This document shows, piece after piece, positions 22,897-34,091 of a stretch of 54,722 nucleotides of DNA; within the stretch, counting starts at the first letter, position 1; every line of letters begins with the position of its first letter. Source of the stretch: Gnetum montanum (taxonomy: Eukaryota > Streptophyta > Gnetopsida > Gnetales > Gnetaceae); the NCBI GenBank assembly GCA_015680685.1, contig MNCI01007974.1, positions 190,001 through 244,722 of the forward strand, read 5' to 3'. The translations under genes were made by a program, and so were the position numbers. Under the pieces are notes generated by a model. The model made no database searches. It was not told the DNA's origin and was given only the letters and a program-made list of their open reading frames with translations.

Positions 22897-23400
22897 CACA
22901 TAGGAGAACAATTAATAAAGTTATCAGCATGTGGTCACCGCGATGAATGTGCAAGTGGTAAGGAAAGGGAAAGAAAAAGCTAAAGAGAAGGAGAACCCAG
23001 CGACAGTGAGTGAATGAATATGGCTTCCTTCATACATTCATTTGAATTGGCACAATTATTATGCGATGCACGCATCATGGCATACAACAGTCATTCAGGG
23101 CGGTGTTGTTTTTGGCCGTTGGCTACAGGTGGACCATATATCACAACAGTTGTGGACCATCCCGCTTCAATAATAAGCACTGCTCTGCCCCCTTTTTCCT
23201 GGTTTCCCAGCACATTGTTTGCATGGAGCCATACCCATGGTTTGGGTTTTCTTCTTTCACAATAACCGTCCGCAGTTTTTTATGGCTTGCGCTGTCTCTT
23301 CCATTACTACTGCTGCCTGCAACGCTTCTTTGTATGAATGATGGTAGAGGCATAACGCAGCAAGAAATTTGTGTTCTGGATACTTAAACGCGTTCCTTAT
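22897..23400. other. CpG-richer flank of the gene-like ORF
   Basis: Unique-looking DNA that would be the upstream region of the minus-strand ORF. Open frames on the plus strand (around 23014-23387) have no recognisable domain and overlap one another, so none is called. Confidence 0.4.
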
Positions 23401-26400
23401 GGAAATTTTACTTGCACTTTGGTTATTTATAAATTTAAAAAATTTTGTTAATGTTTAGATAATACATAAAGGTGCACAACAGAAACAAATAACAATCATA
23501 AAACTTTTATAAATATTAAATTCAACACTTCTACTAACATGTTTTTTATTTCTAAACTAATATCATTGTAAATATGATTTCATTAAATTCTAGTTTTAAC
23601 ATTATAGTATTTATAGATTTCTTAAAAAATCTTAACTGAGTTTAGAGAATGATCTTTTTTATATTGTTAATTGATTTCTTTAATCATGTTTCACATGCAT
23701 CTAGCTTTGCTACCATAAAATAGCACTCATTTCCAAACTTGTTTGGGACACACTCCCACATTCCCGTATTCCCAACCAATATAAAATCTGTAAATGTAAT
23801 CAACACATACCTTTCACCCGCCCATGGTACACGCCATAAATGATATTCATTCAAATTATATCATTCAAATTTAAAATGTTCTATTTGTTGCCCACTACAA
23901 TTTGTGGTCCCTGATGTAAATTAAGGCAGAAGTTGGCTACAACCTTCCATGTATTCGATTAAGCAAATATACTTGGAATAAGAGACAAAGAATTATTATC
24001 TTTTAACACTATTGAAAATAATTCAATTAAATTTTTAGCTATAACCTAGAATCAATAATAAAGGTTATCAATAAAGTTACTAAGTACCATAGATAACTTA
24101 ATTGAATTTTTATAACACTCCACTAATCAAGGTTAAGTTAGAAAAGCATTAGTTATATAAATACATAAATATGCAGAAAAGGAAAAATAAAATGCTACTT
24201 GCTAAAATCAAATTGATGTTAAGAAAAACTTAATGGGCAAAACAGTAGGTATCCATAAACAGGCACATATTGGTAAGAGAAAAACTGCAACAAAATGTAA
24301 AATGTGATAAAAACAATGGAAGTAGTAGTTGCATGTGCACCAAACCTAACTTGTTCACTAAGAAAAAATAGGATGTATCCCTACTACCCAAGCCACAAAT
24401 GTTATAGAGAAATTAAATATGAAAACTAGATAACAACATGTTGTAATTGAATTAGTACATAACCAAAAGAAAGTACAAGCTTGAAAAATATATATAATTA
24501 ACTAGTAGGCATTGGGCACTAACGTTGCTTAAACAAATAGAACCAACGAATGCAAAATGAAATGTAACATAACCAACATCCAAACAAAATTGGCTTGCAC
24601 TAAGAAACAAGCAAAACATAGTACAAATTCTAAACCAATAACAAATTCCTAATTCTAGTTAAACATTACATTATAGAAACCAACTTGAACCAAAATCTAA
24701 ATCGTAATTGAATATTTCAAAACATGAATTAATCAGTAGCAACATCCTCTAAGTCCTCCTCATCTAAGCTCACATAATCACCCAAAAATCACACAAACCA
24801 AGGAAGTCCTAAGACTGAGTAAGGCAAACAAAATCAACAAATACTCCCTTATGGATTTGGTTGAAGGCATCAAATAGTTGGATGGTTATGCACATGGGTT
24901 AGTTGTAGCCAAAAGTTAGCACACAAAAATACAAACCATCCAATACATCAAATAAACAAAACTTGAATAGATAGTCAAAACCATCAAGGAGAATTCATCA
25001 CCATCCATTAGCTAAATAAATAAACAAATTGGTGAGACTACAACCCACATGTTAATGGTTGTTTGGTAAGTCTAAAACCCATATGTTACTAAATTGATGA
25101 GTCTAAAACTCATATGTCAAATGCTTATTAAGTCTAAAATCTATATATTCTGAATTAGCCAAACTGAAGTGATTGCTAGACTAATAGATAGAGATCCAAC
25201 AAACATATCCTTGGGTGGTGGGGGAAAATGAACCTCTAAATATATGACAAAGTCAAAAATTGTGAACATAAAGAATCAACCATCCTAGATCTCACATAGA
25301 ACATGAAGTTGATGAATCTAAAATGCATATAATTACTAAATGATTGGTGAGCCTGAATCTCACATTTATCAAACAAAAGGTTAGTGATTCTAAATATTAC
25401 CTTTTTCAAAAAAATGCCAAAAGATCAAACTAACAGTTAATAAACATTGCCAAACCAAATGTTTTCATATATCAAATGAGGACAAAACTCAAAGTATGAT
25501 TATAGATGAATGTCTAAAAAATACTAAAATATTACCAAAGACAAATCTAATCTTCTCATGGTTGTTCTAGGCTCTTACAACTACTCAATATCAAAAGTTG
25601 TTGATTTTTAATTTTTAGGCATTCTAGAAGTCCAAAAAATATTATTTTTGGAAATTTTTAAAATTCTCTATTACCTAGAGGCTAGGGGCTACTTTACAAA
25701 AGTTGTTCCATTTTTCAAGAAAAACTCAAAAATACAATAAAATATTTGTTGCAACTAGGTCATGACAAATGACAATAAAATATTATGCTAATAAAATATT
25801 TGTTAGCATAATAAGCATTTTTATCTTTTGCTTCATTAGTATCCAAAGTCATCTTGGGAGTCAAAAACATGAAAAATAGTTTGTGACCCTAGTTCTATAG
25901 CTAAATTCTTAGCGGGATTTAGAAAAAAGGCGAAATGTAGTTAAAATTAGTCAAAATGTAATCAAGCTCGATCATAACATTAACTAATGTTCCATTTATG
26001 ATGTCAGATCTCAAAAATATCCAAAATGTAGAAAATAATATTATAATAATTAAATATGAGAATATAGGAAAATTGAAAAACAAGTGCTAAACAAGATGCA
26101 TACTAAATACAAAACCAAAATCTAAAATGTAAAATACCATATTACTCTACCAAGAATTGATGGCACCATAGAAAACGATCCTTGCATAGCTTAGATTTTT
26201 CTAACAAGCTCCAAATCTAATATAATATAATATAAGTAAGATCTAAAATGAGATCTGACTGGTTGTATATTTGAATTTAGCTAGCTCTTGGTCAATCCAA
26301 TAGAAATTCTTTCTTTGGCTCAGTCTTCAAGATGTTGAAAAGGAAAAAGCTTATTATCAAGGAAAAGTTGTCTAGTTATAATCTTATCATTATTTGGTAG

Positions 26401-26570
26401 GGTGTTTTTAAGGTTAAAACTAAATGAAAATGAATTTCTAATTTCTAACATATATTTTTAAATCTTTTTCTAACATGATTTGGTGCCCAACACTAGTTTA
26501 ATGAGTATCTTCTATTGGAAAACCTAATGACTATATCTAATCCCATGCTTATAGCTATAACTAAGCCTAG
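23401..26570. other. AT-rich stretch without a recognisable gene
   Basis: About 3.2 kb, very A/T-rich, with no frame longer than about 60 codons that resembles anything. It has no family LTR termini, primer site or retroelement domain. A degenerate minisatellite lies at 25031-25400. It could be an intron, intergenic DNA or a very old element. Confidence 0.6.
25031..25400. repeat. Degenerate 31-35-bp repeat
   Basis: Related units begin at 25031, 25065, 25096, 25127, then 25311, 25346 and about 25381. The shared core is close to gatgagtctaaaactcatat. Spacings within runs are 34, 31, 31 and 35, 35. The interval 25150-25310 holds only a partial match. No frame is preserved, so it is not a protein repeat. 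Confidence 0.6.
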
Positions 26571-27674
26571 TGTAGTAACACCCCTTCTAATTCCCTTGTG
26601 CTTATCCTACAAGTTGTTTTTGCAAGTTTTGGACTTGAAGAAGACTTGGATAAGTGTGTTCTATTTTTGTGTGTCTTCTTGTGTTGATCTTTGTTGATGA
26701 TGATTCCTAGATGTTTCAGCATGTTTCAGGGTGTTTTGGACTCATTTTGATGAGTCTAGGAAATTTCAGGGTCTATGGGAACTTACTTGGAGGCATCTAG
26801 AGGTTTTAGATATTAAAAAAAAATTGTTGTGGTTGGCCCTTGCAGGTGGAACATCCCATCAAAAATTGGGATGTTCCAGCTAAAATGCTCTAATTTTGCA
26901 AATGGAATCTTGAGCGAGACATTCCACCAAAATTTGGGACATCCTAGGACAAGATGGGATGTCCCAATAAAATAGTAGACATTCCAACCAAGAGTTGTAT
27001 TTTCATAGAGGATGTTCTAACAAAGCCAAAGATGACCCAAAAAGATGAAGAAATTTTCAAAAACACCCATTCCAATTTGGGAAATAGCTAGAACATGATG
27101 AAAAAAAGATGGAAAGAACCAAGAAGAAGATGAGAAGACTTGAAAAACATTTAGAAGCCCCCAAGATGAGTTGAGGAAAGGTTTATGGGGTTCTTATCTT
27201 TTTGTTTGACATAAATATTGATGTATTCATCATTGTTGAAGGAGGAGGAGTGAGAGAAAATGCTCTTGAGAGTGGAGAGCTAAGCAAGAAAGAGAAGGTG
27301 AGCACATTGGATGAGAGCAATTGGTGATTATAGCTCCAAGATTAGCTTGTGGTGTGTTGGTTTATGTGTTCTATTTTCTTATATCTCACTTGTAAGTTGA
27401 AATCTCAATTCGAGATTATGGGAGAGACTTCTATTGGTTGTGTCTTGCATTAAGAACAACCATTGTATGGTTATAGAGCCTTATGCTCTACAATATCATT
27501 TGAGTGTGATAGGTTTTGGATGCTTGTGGGTTGTGTGAAGCCTATTGTAATCTTCTAATAAATTAATAGAAGATAGCTATTTCTTGTTTTCTAGCATAAA
27601 TTTTTGTCTTTGCATAGTATCTGGATTTAGTATGTTGAACGTGATTTAATTATTGGAGTAAACTTGCTCTAGCA
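26571..27674 (+). repeat. Probable 5' LTR of the gypsy element
   Basis: Starts TGTAGTAACACCCC and ends ctctagca four bases before the primer site, about 1104 bp. The 3' boundary is fixed well by the primer site. The 5' boundary is inferred from the TG start and the similarity of TGTAGTAACACCCC to common gypsy LTR starts. No second copy is present to confirm it. Confidence 0.5.
26847..26878. repeat. Perfect 12-bp inverted repeat in the gypsy U3
   Basis: tggaacatccca (26847-26858) and tgggatgttcca (26867-26878) around an 8-base loop. Related halves recur downstream to 26992 (acattcca, gggatgtccc). Confidence 0.9.
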
Positions 27675-27678
27675 CTAT

Positions 27679-27692
27679 TGGTATTAAAGCCT
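27679..27692 (+). other. Primer-binding site (initiator tRNA-Met type)
   Basis: tggtattaaagcct resembles tggtatcagagcc, the complement of the plant initiator tRNA-Met 3' end, with transition changes. Confidence 0.7.
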
Positions 27693-27739
27693 AGTTTTAT
27701 TGTTGCTTGAATTTTGGTTGAAGATTTTGTCAATTTCAG

Positions 27740-28930
27740 ATGGCATCCAAGAAGAAACAGGTGCAATATTTGAATTGAGACATGGAGAGTATGAAGTCTG
27801 TCTTCTAGATGATGGTTGCTCAATTGGATGAAATTAGCATGAAGGTAGATAGAAATGCTAGTTCTAGCCATATTTAGACCTATAGAGGTGAAGAGCATGT
27901 ATGTTAAGATGAATAAGTTTCACAACCAGGTGAAGATGGAGTGGATAAAGAGGAAGGTCAATCTAGCTATGGGAGTGTAGGAAATCATCAACTAAGGATT
28001 CCAATGGGATGGAATCCTATTCCTCAAATAAGAGATCCAAGGGTTCTAGTAATGTTCAATACTTCTTCAAGCAAGCTTAACGATAAAGATGAGGCAAGAC
28101 TTGTGAGAGAATTCAGAAATGCTTCAAGAATTCCATATGTAGAGTTAAAGACTTTCAATGGTGTAGATGACACCAATGCTTTTGGGAGTTGGCTAAAGGT
28201 ACTTGAGAAGCATTTTCAGTTGGAAGAGATATCGAATAACTTGATGGTACCTATTGTTGAATTTAGATTAGAAGGTATGGCTTTTACTTGGTGGGAAAAG
28301 GAGTTGCAAGGTTATGAAAGATGAAATGGTCAACTTATCAGAGATTGGGACATGATGAAATATAAGTTAAAGAGAAAATTTGAATAGTTTCATTAGAGAC
28401 AAGAAACCATTATGAAGTTAAAATTCCTAAGGCAAGGAAATAAGAATTTCAAAGAATTTTACATTGAATTTTGTGATCTATTCCATCAAGCTAAGGTAAA
28501 TTGGGAGGAGTATGTATAAGCTTCAATCTTTATAGGAGGTCTAAAAATGACATACTAGCAGGAGTTGTCTTTTTATGGGCCACAAAATCTTGATGAGGGT
28601 CATGATTTGACACTCAAGGCTAAGAAGAAATTAGGTGTATTTGAAAATTGGAGAAAAAAAAACTTCTAAGGTGAAGGAGAAGGGATCTAGATATGATAAG
28701 GGATCCAAGTCTAAATTTAAAAACAAGGAGGAAAACCAAGATAAAAAGGCTAAAAGAGGTGATGAGAATGGAAAAGCCAAGAAAGACCAAGGCAAGGAAG
28801 GCAAAGGTTAAGGCAACAACTAATCAATACTACAATACTTCAAATGTGAAGGATGGAGACATAAGTAATGGGAATGTTCACTACACAAGACAACCAAGGG
28901 AAAATATGTGCAAACCATAGAGGTGGAGGA
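27740..28930 (+). pseudogene. gypsy gag (decayed)
   Basis: ATG 27740 opens a frame shared with the open block 27941-28324. The gag core shows PYVELKTFNG, AFGSWLKVLEKHF and GMAFTWWEKELQG (about 28130-28320), continuing in the same frame with stops through NKNFKEFYIEFCDLFHQAK. A Lys-rich linker (28630-28810) precedes a zinc knuckle near 28845-28890 of the form FKCEGWRHK-stop-WEC, whose first Cys has become Tyr. The product would be the capsid/nucleocapsid; several stops make it non-functional. Confidence 0.8.
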
Positions 28931-29039
28931 GACATGAAGCCAAGCTCTTCAGAGAGGCAATCCTTATGCTCCAAAAATTAAGAATGTTTTTTCAAATAAA
29001 TTCTTATGCATTCATTAGAAATGTAAATAGATGAGAACA

Positions 29040-31743
29040 TCCTAATAGGAAGATGTTTTTTTGAATTGGGACTAGTTCTTTTCTTAGTGGGGAATGGATT
29101 CATGTTTTGATTGATGGGTGAGCCCAGGAAAATGTTATTTCTTCTAAGGTAGTTGCTAGATTGGGTCTAGTAACTAATACTCATGCAGACCTTATAAGGT
29201 ACATTAGTTGTCTAAAGATTTTTCCCAAGAGGTGAGGGAACAATGTACTTTAAAATCTTAAATTGGAAGTTTTCATGATGTTTTCAAGTGTGATGTGCTT
29301 CCAATAGATTATGCTGATGTAATTCTTGGTAGACCTTAGAATTTTGACAATGGTTCTTAGTTTGATGAAGCAATAAATATGTGGAGTGTTGCTAGACCTA
29401 ATGAAATCCATGATTTGATTCCTATGACAGCTAAATAAGTGAGGCAAAAAAAAACTCACTTAATGCTTTCTTAATTCTTCTAGGAGAAAGAAAATATATT
29501 AAGGAACATGCTGAAACTAGTTTTGGTTTTGTTGTTATGACAACAGTTACTACTATCCATGATGATGTATAGGTTGAGCTTCCAATAGGTGTGCTAGACT
29601 TGAAGGAGAAATTTCCCAAGGTGTTCAAGGGAAAATTGAATGAACTACCATCGATGAGGAATGTGCAACCTCAGATTGACTTCATTCCTGGTGCTACCAT
29701 TCCAAAAGAGAGAGCTTACTGAATGAAACCAAATTAGGTGGTTGAATTGCAAAGGTAAGTAGAAGGATTACTTGCAAATGGCTTCATGAGGGAATCCATT
29801 TTAACTTGTGCAGTTCCAACTATGCTAGTGCCAAAGAAGGATAGCGATGAATGGAGGATGTGCATTGATTCTAGGGTAGTGAAAAGGATAATAGTAGGCT
29901 ACAAGTTTCCTATTCCAAGGATGGATGATATCCTTGATATCCTTACAAATTTTGAAATTTTTAGTAAAATTGATTTGAAGAGTGGATACCATCAAATTAG
30001 AATCAGACCTAGTGATGAGTAGAAGATAACTTTCAAAACACCAAATGGATTATTTGAATGGTTGGTGATGCAATTTGGGCTCATGAATGCACCTGCTACA
30101 TTCATGAGGTTGATGCATGATGTATTAAAGAACTTGATTGGTAAGTGATGCATTGTCTTTTTTTTATGATATTTTGTTGTATAACTCTAATGAGAAAGAA
30201 CACTTGGATCACTTGAGGATGGTGTGCCTTAGGTTGGAGGAGGCACAGTTAGTGATCAATGTGAAGAAAAGTCATTTCTTCAAGAGGAAAATCATATCTT
30301 TGGAGCATGTCATTTGTAAAAATCAAATTCTAATGACAATATTAAGGTAAAGGCTATTAGGGATTGGCCAACTCCTAAAAATGTTGGGGAGGGAATATCA
30401 TTCCTTATTTTAGTAGGTAGTTTTAGTAGTATTTTTTGGCTTATGTTTACTTTGTTCAAGAAAGATAAGAAATTTAGATGAAATAATTAAACCCAATGGA
30501 GCTTTGACCTATTAAAGTATAGATTACCAGTGAAGCAATGCTTGTAATTCTAAATTTTCAAAAGCTTTTCCAGGTGGAGGTGGATGCAAGTGGACTTACC
30601 ATTAATGGGGTACTTTCACTAGAAGGTAAGCCCGTTGCTTTCCTTTTTGAAAAGTTGAATGAATTAAGGCATAAATATAGCATATATAAGAAGGAGTTGT
30701 ATGTTACTCTTCAAGCAATCAAGCATTGAAGGCATTACTTGTTGTCCAAGGAATTTACTTTGATGACAAAACATAAAGCACTTCAATTTCTAAACTCATA
30801 AAGGAAGTTTAGTATAAAGCACATGAAGTGGATTACACAATTACAAGAGTTCATATTTGTGTTGAAGCACAAAAGTGGGAAGGCTAATGTGGTGGCTGAT
30901 GTGTTATCCAGGGTGCATGTGGGGAATTTCAATGTACCTCATGTGGAAGGTATGGGTGATTTTTCTTCTTTTTATGAGCATGATGTTGATTTTGGGTAGG
31001 TTTTGAGGAGCCTCAAAGATCCATTGATGAATAGGATAAACTAATGGAGGAATTGTCACATTCAAGATGAACTATTATTTAAGAATGGAAAGGTATGTGT
31101 TCCTAATTATGATTTTAGGAAAAATATTTTGTTTGAAAAGCATTGTAATTACATGATAGGTCACATGGGTAGGGATAAAACATTGGAACTTATGAGTAGG
31201 CACTACTTTTGGCTTGGTATGGTAATATAAGTTTTAAAATTTATGAAGGAGTGCTTAACACGTCAAAATTTTAAAGGAGATAATGGTATGAATGCACACT
31301 ATATGCCTATGTTAATTCCCAAAGGTTCATCGCAAAGTATGTCAATGAACTTTGTGAGTGGTATTCCAAAGATCGAGAGTGGAAAGAATGTAATTTTTAT
31401 TGTTTTGAATAGGTTCTCCAAGATGGCATCTTCTATTCAATGAAAGAAGGTCAATGGTGCTTCTCATGTGGAAAATTTATTTTTCTAGCATGTTGTGAAG
31501 TTGCATGATATTCCTTTTAATATTGTTAGTGAGAAGGACTTCAAGTTCACAAGTCATTTTTGGAGGTCCCTTAAGAAGATTATAGGGACAAAATAATTTT
31601 TTTCTAATGAATATCATCCACAATCTAATGGTCAAATAAAGGTGGTAAATAAATCCTTGCTAAAAATATTGAGATGTTTATGTGATGGATAACTAAATAG
31701 GTTGAAAAACTTGTTGTGTCATGCTAAATTTTCATATAATAAT
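29040..31743 (+). pseudogene. gypsy protease-RT-RNase H-integrase (decayed, 3' truncated)
   Basis: Protease: VLIDG-stop-AQENVIS near 29105. RT: KKDSDEWRMCIDSR (about 29835), FSKIDLKSGYHQIRI (about 29960), [14 protein letters not shown] (about 30080), with the catalytic box changed to FFYDILLYN (about 30160; expected YFDDILIYS). RNase H: VEVDASGLTINGVL, ELYVTLQAIKH and ADVLSRVHVG (30570-30920). Integrase: zinc-binding HMGRDKTLELM...HYFWLGM (about 31160); core with Asp changed to Asn in MNFVSGIPK and IVLNRFSKM; then SNEYHPQSNGQIKVVN (31605). Many stops. The reading is interrupted at 31743 by the LTR of the next element. Confidence 0.85.
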
Positions 31744-32620
31744 GGATGAGTGATGAGGTACCCATACACCCAACCATATGAATCACTAAGGCATTCATGT
31801 GCAATCCAGTCGAATTCTATGGACTTATAGTTCTCTAGTACACTAGTTTCTCTAGGAAGTGAGATGGACATTGAGAATGTTAATTGTCTTCCCAACTACA
31901 CTTTTGAAGCTTAAGGATATGGTTTAAGTGTAATTGAGGCACATTATTTTTATCATTTTATGTTTTGTAAGTTTAATCACCTACAACAATAATGAAAGAT
32001 AGAGTAATTCAGGATCTAATTTATCTACTGCCTAGCTAGCCTAACACAAGTACCCATCCCACTTTTCTGGACATGTCCTAAACACATATAGCCCTACTAG
32101 GTTACCAAACGTTAAGCATTTTTGGGTTACCAAGTGCTACATGTATGCTTGAGGTGGTCATTCTTGTGTTCATTAACTAAAAATTAATTGCTTAATTAAA
32201 GTGCATTAAAATGAAGTGCATGAAAATAAAGTTCATGAATATTAAATGCATCAAGGAAACATTAATCTACTCTCATTGCTACAAGGATGATCAAAAGGGT
32301 TCATTTTTATTTTCATCATACTACTGTGCTTAGGTACATCAGTGTTCAAACAAAGATTTGTACACACTCAAACTCCTACTACAAGCACTTAGAAAATATT
32401 TTAACTTTGGAGAAAACAAATTGCAAGAGCTTCACTATCTATGACGAAAACTAATGAAAAAATAACTTAAAAACTATCTCAACTGTGAGCCCAAGCACTA
32501 TATTTATAGGTCAACATATACCCTGTGATATTGGATATTCAATGTCACATCTTGGGCTTCGATATTAGGTACCTGACATTGATGCTTCGATATTAGAGCT
32601 AGTCAAAACATGATTCATCA
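31744..32620 (-). repeat. 3' LTR of the pol-bearing element
   Basis: About 877 bp. On the minus strand it starts TGATGAATCA next to a well-preserved polypurine tract (catgggggta), has gatatt/aatatc motifs (32520-32600) and TATA box CCTATAAATA (32501-32510), and ends in the family terminus at about 31744. The last base or two of the terminus are uncertain. Confidence 0.85.
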
Positions 32621-33003
32621 TACCCCCATGACTGAATGAAAACTCATCCTTGAGTGAAAAAGAGAAGGAAAAAGTTCCTTATAAAATATTGGAAAGGTAT
32701 GGAATTATTGACTAACATATAAACTAACTCAGATAGAAGAAACCAACTCCTTAGTGCCCAACTGTATGAATTACAATCTTTTACAAAATTAGATGTTCAT
32801 GACAAGAGAAGAGAATACCCTGGATAAAATCAACATCCACGCCTCTAGCAGCTAAAGAGTGAGGAAAAATATTTAATGATCATGAAGAGTCCTTGTTACA
32901 TGGTTCTGCTACTGCTACTTTTTTTAATGACAGTCCCACTTCCAATCTGTACATTCCATCCATGCTTTCCACTACAATCATAACAAAATCATGGATTAGT
33001 GTG
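32621..33003 (-). other. Leader remnant and polypurine tract before the 3' LTR
   Basis: The minus strand keeps an acceptor-like ttatgattgtag near 32975, only a short remnant where the long 3' ORF would be, the gatgagttttcattcagtc block and catgggggta directly before the LTR. This copy resembles the short form in X elements rather than the long form in Y elements. Confidence 0.55.
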
Positions 33004-33950
33004 TGATGAGATGCAATATGCATAAGCCGCGATATCGCATCCCCTGCGGTATCGCATACGCGATATCGTGTCGTCCCCTGCGATATCGCGGTCGGCCACC
33101 AAATCTATAAATAAGAGGTGGCACTCCCCTCATTTCTCATCCTAGGTGTAAAGTAGCGAAGCTTTGGCGGATTGATCATCCCAGAGATAGAATATTTTCC
33201 ATGTGCCTGCAGTAGGAGTCCCCCAAGTGAACGGTTCTTTATACAAGCAACTTTGTACTTGAATGCAAGTTGTGTACGGCAATAAAGACAATCTTTGTGA
33301 ATAAACCTTGCAGTGCATGGATAGGTTTATTTAATGTTATTTATTTCTTTCCTAGTAACGCGGCATGAGTACGACTTGGTTACGAGCATTGACGAATGTG
33401 TACAGCTAGCCAAGGAATCGGCTACTCATCGTGATTAGATTCTCTCACCCTTACCTCCTAGAACGTGGGACAAGTACAACTTGATTACGAGCATCTATGG
33501 ATGTGTATGGCTTGTCAAGGAATCAGCTACTTGTCACACTTAGACTAGTTAAGTGCCTCAGTACGACTGCTTCGAGCACGTGCGTTACGTGTGGTAATCC
33601 TAGTAACGATTAGCATTTGGTAGCCATAGTTGCACAGTTCAGGGTGTGTACAGCAAGTGGGAATGGATGCTGATGCTAGGACTTAGTGCTGTAGTTAGAG
33701 TTAGTTTTAGTCTCTCAACCCTTCACCATTTAGCATAGGAGATAAACCAGAAAAGACAAAAAAAATCATATACCTTGGACTTACTTAACCATACACTGTG
33801 ACAACAACAAGTAAGTCTAGGAAGACAACAATTAATTAACCCCAAGTGTTCCTTGCGGTGTTTAGGCATTTAGTCTACGGAGTTTAATTGGATCGCGCGT
33901 GCTACGCTCATTTCATATGGTTGAGTGTAGGGGTACCTCGCCACTCATCA
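33004..33950 (+). repeat. X2 5' LTR
   Basis: 947 bp, TGATGAG...CTCATCA. U3 is about 100 bp with three GATATC palindromes, then TATA ctataaata (33105-33113) and AATAAA (33282-33287). An internal tandem duplication of period about 106 bp (units about 33359-33432 and 33465-33538, each containing ttacgagcat and caaggaatc) explains why it is longer than the X1 LTR. Confidence 0.95.
33029..33113 (+). promoter_or_regulatory. U3 palindrome array and TATA box of X2
   Basis: gcgatatcgcat, acgcgatatcgtg and tgcgatatcgcgg, plus one ggtatcgc variant, lie within 65 bp directly upstream of ctataaata (33105-33113). The same arrangement recurs at 39340-39435. The array is the likely binding region for a host transcription factor; which one is unknown. 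Confidence 0.65.
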
Positions 33951-33951
33951 T

Positions 33952-33970
33952 TGGCGCCGTTGCCAGGGAC
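33952..33970 (+). other. Primer-binding site (tRNA-Asp type), X2
   Basis: tggcgccgttgccagggac matches the complement of the plant tRNA-Asp 3' end at 17 of the first 18 positions. It is the best preserved of the four in the window and the basis for placing the family near Athila/Tat. Confidence 0.9.
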
Positions 33971-34091
33971 TAAGTGTTTGTACGCTAATTAGAACATTAG
34001 GAAATCTTTCACATTGTTGTGAGCCTTAACGAACCTTTGGGTTAATTAGTTAAATAAGAACATATATAGCAGTGAACAACACACCAGTAAA

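Larger units (their letters stand above)
26571..31743 (+). mobile_element. Decayed Ty3/gypsy element with tRNA-Met primer site, 3' end cut
   Basis: Order: probable 5' LTR 26571-27674, primer site 27679-27692, gag from 27740, protease, RT, RNase H, integrase. It stops inside integrase at 31743, where a minus-strand Athila/Tat-type LTR begins. Gene order with integrase last, the initiator-Met primer site and the RT/RNase H motifs fit a chromovirus-type gypsy element. No second LTR is in the window. Confidence 0.8.

Noticed and set aside
23014-23387. Overlapping plus-strand ORFs in the CpG-richer island
   Set aside because: Two overlapping frames and one antisense frame with no recognisable motif; open by composition.
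33952-33970. tRNA-Asp gene
   Set aside because: Only the 3' complement is present, directly after an LTR: a primer-binding site, not a tRNA gene.
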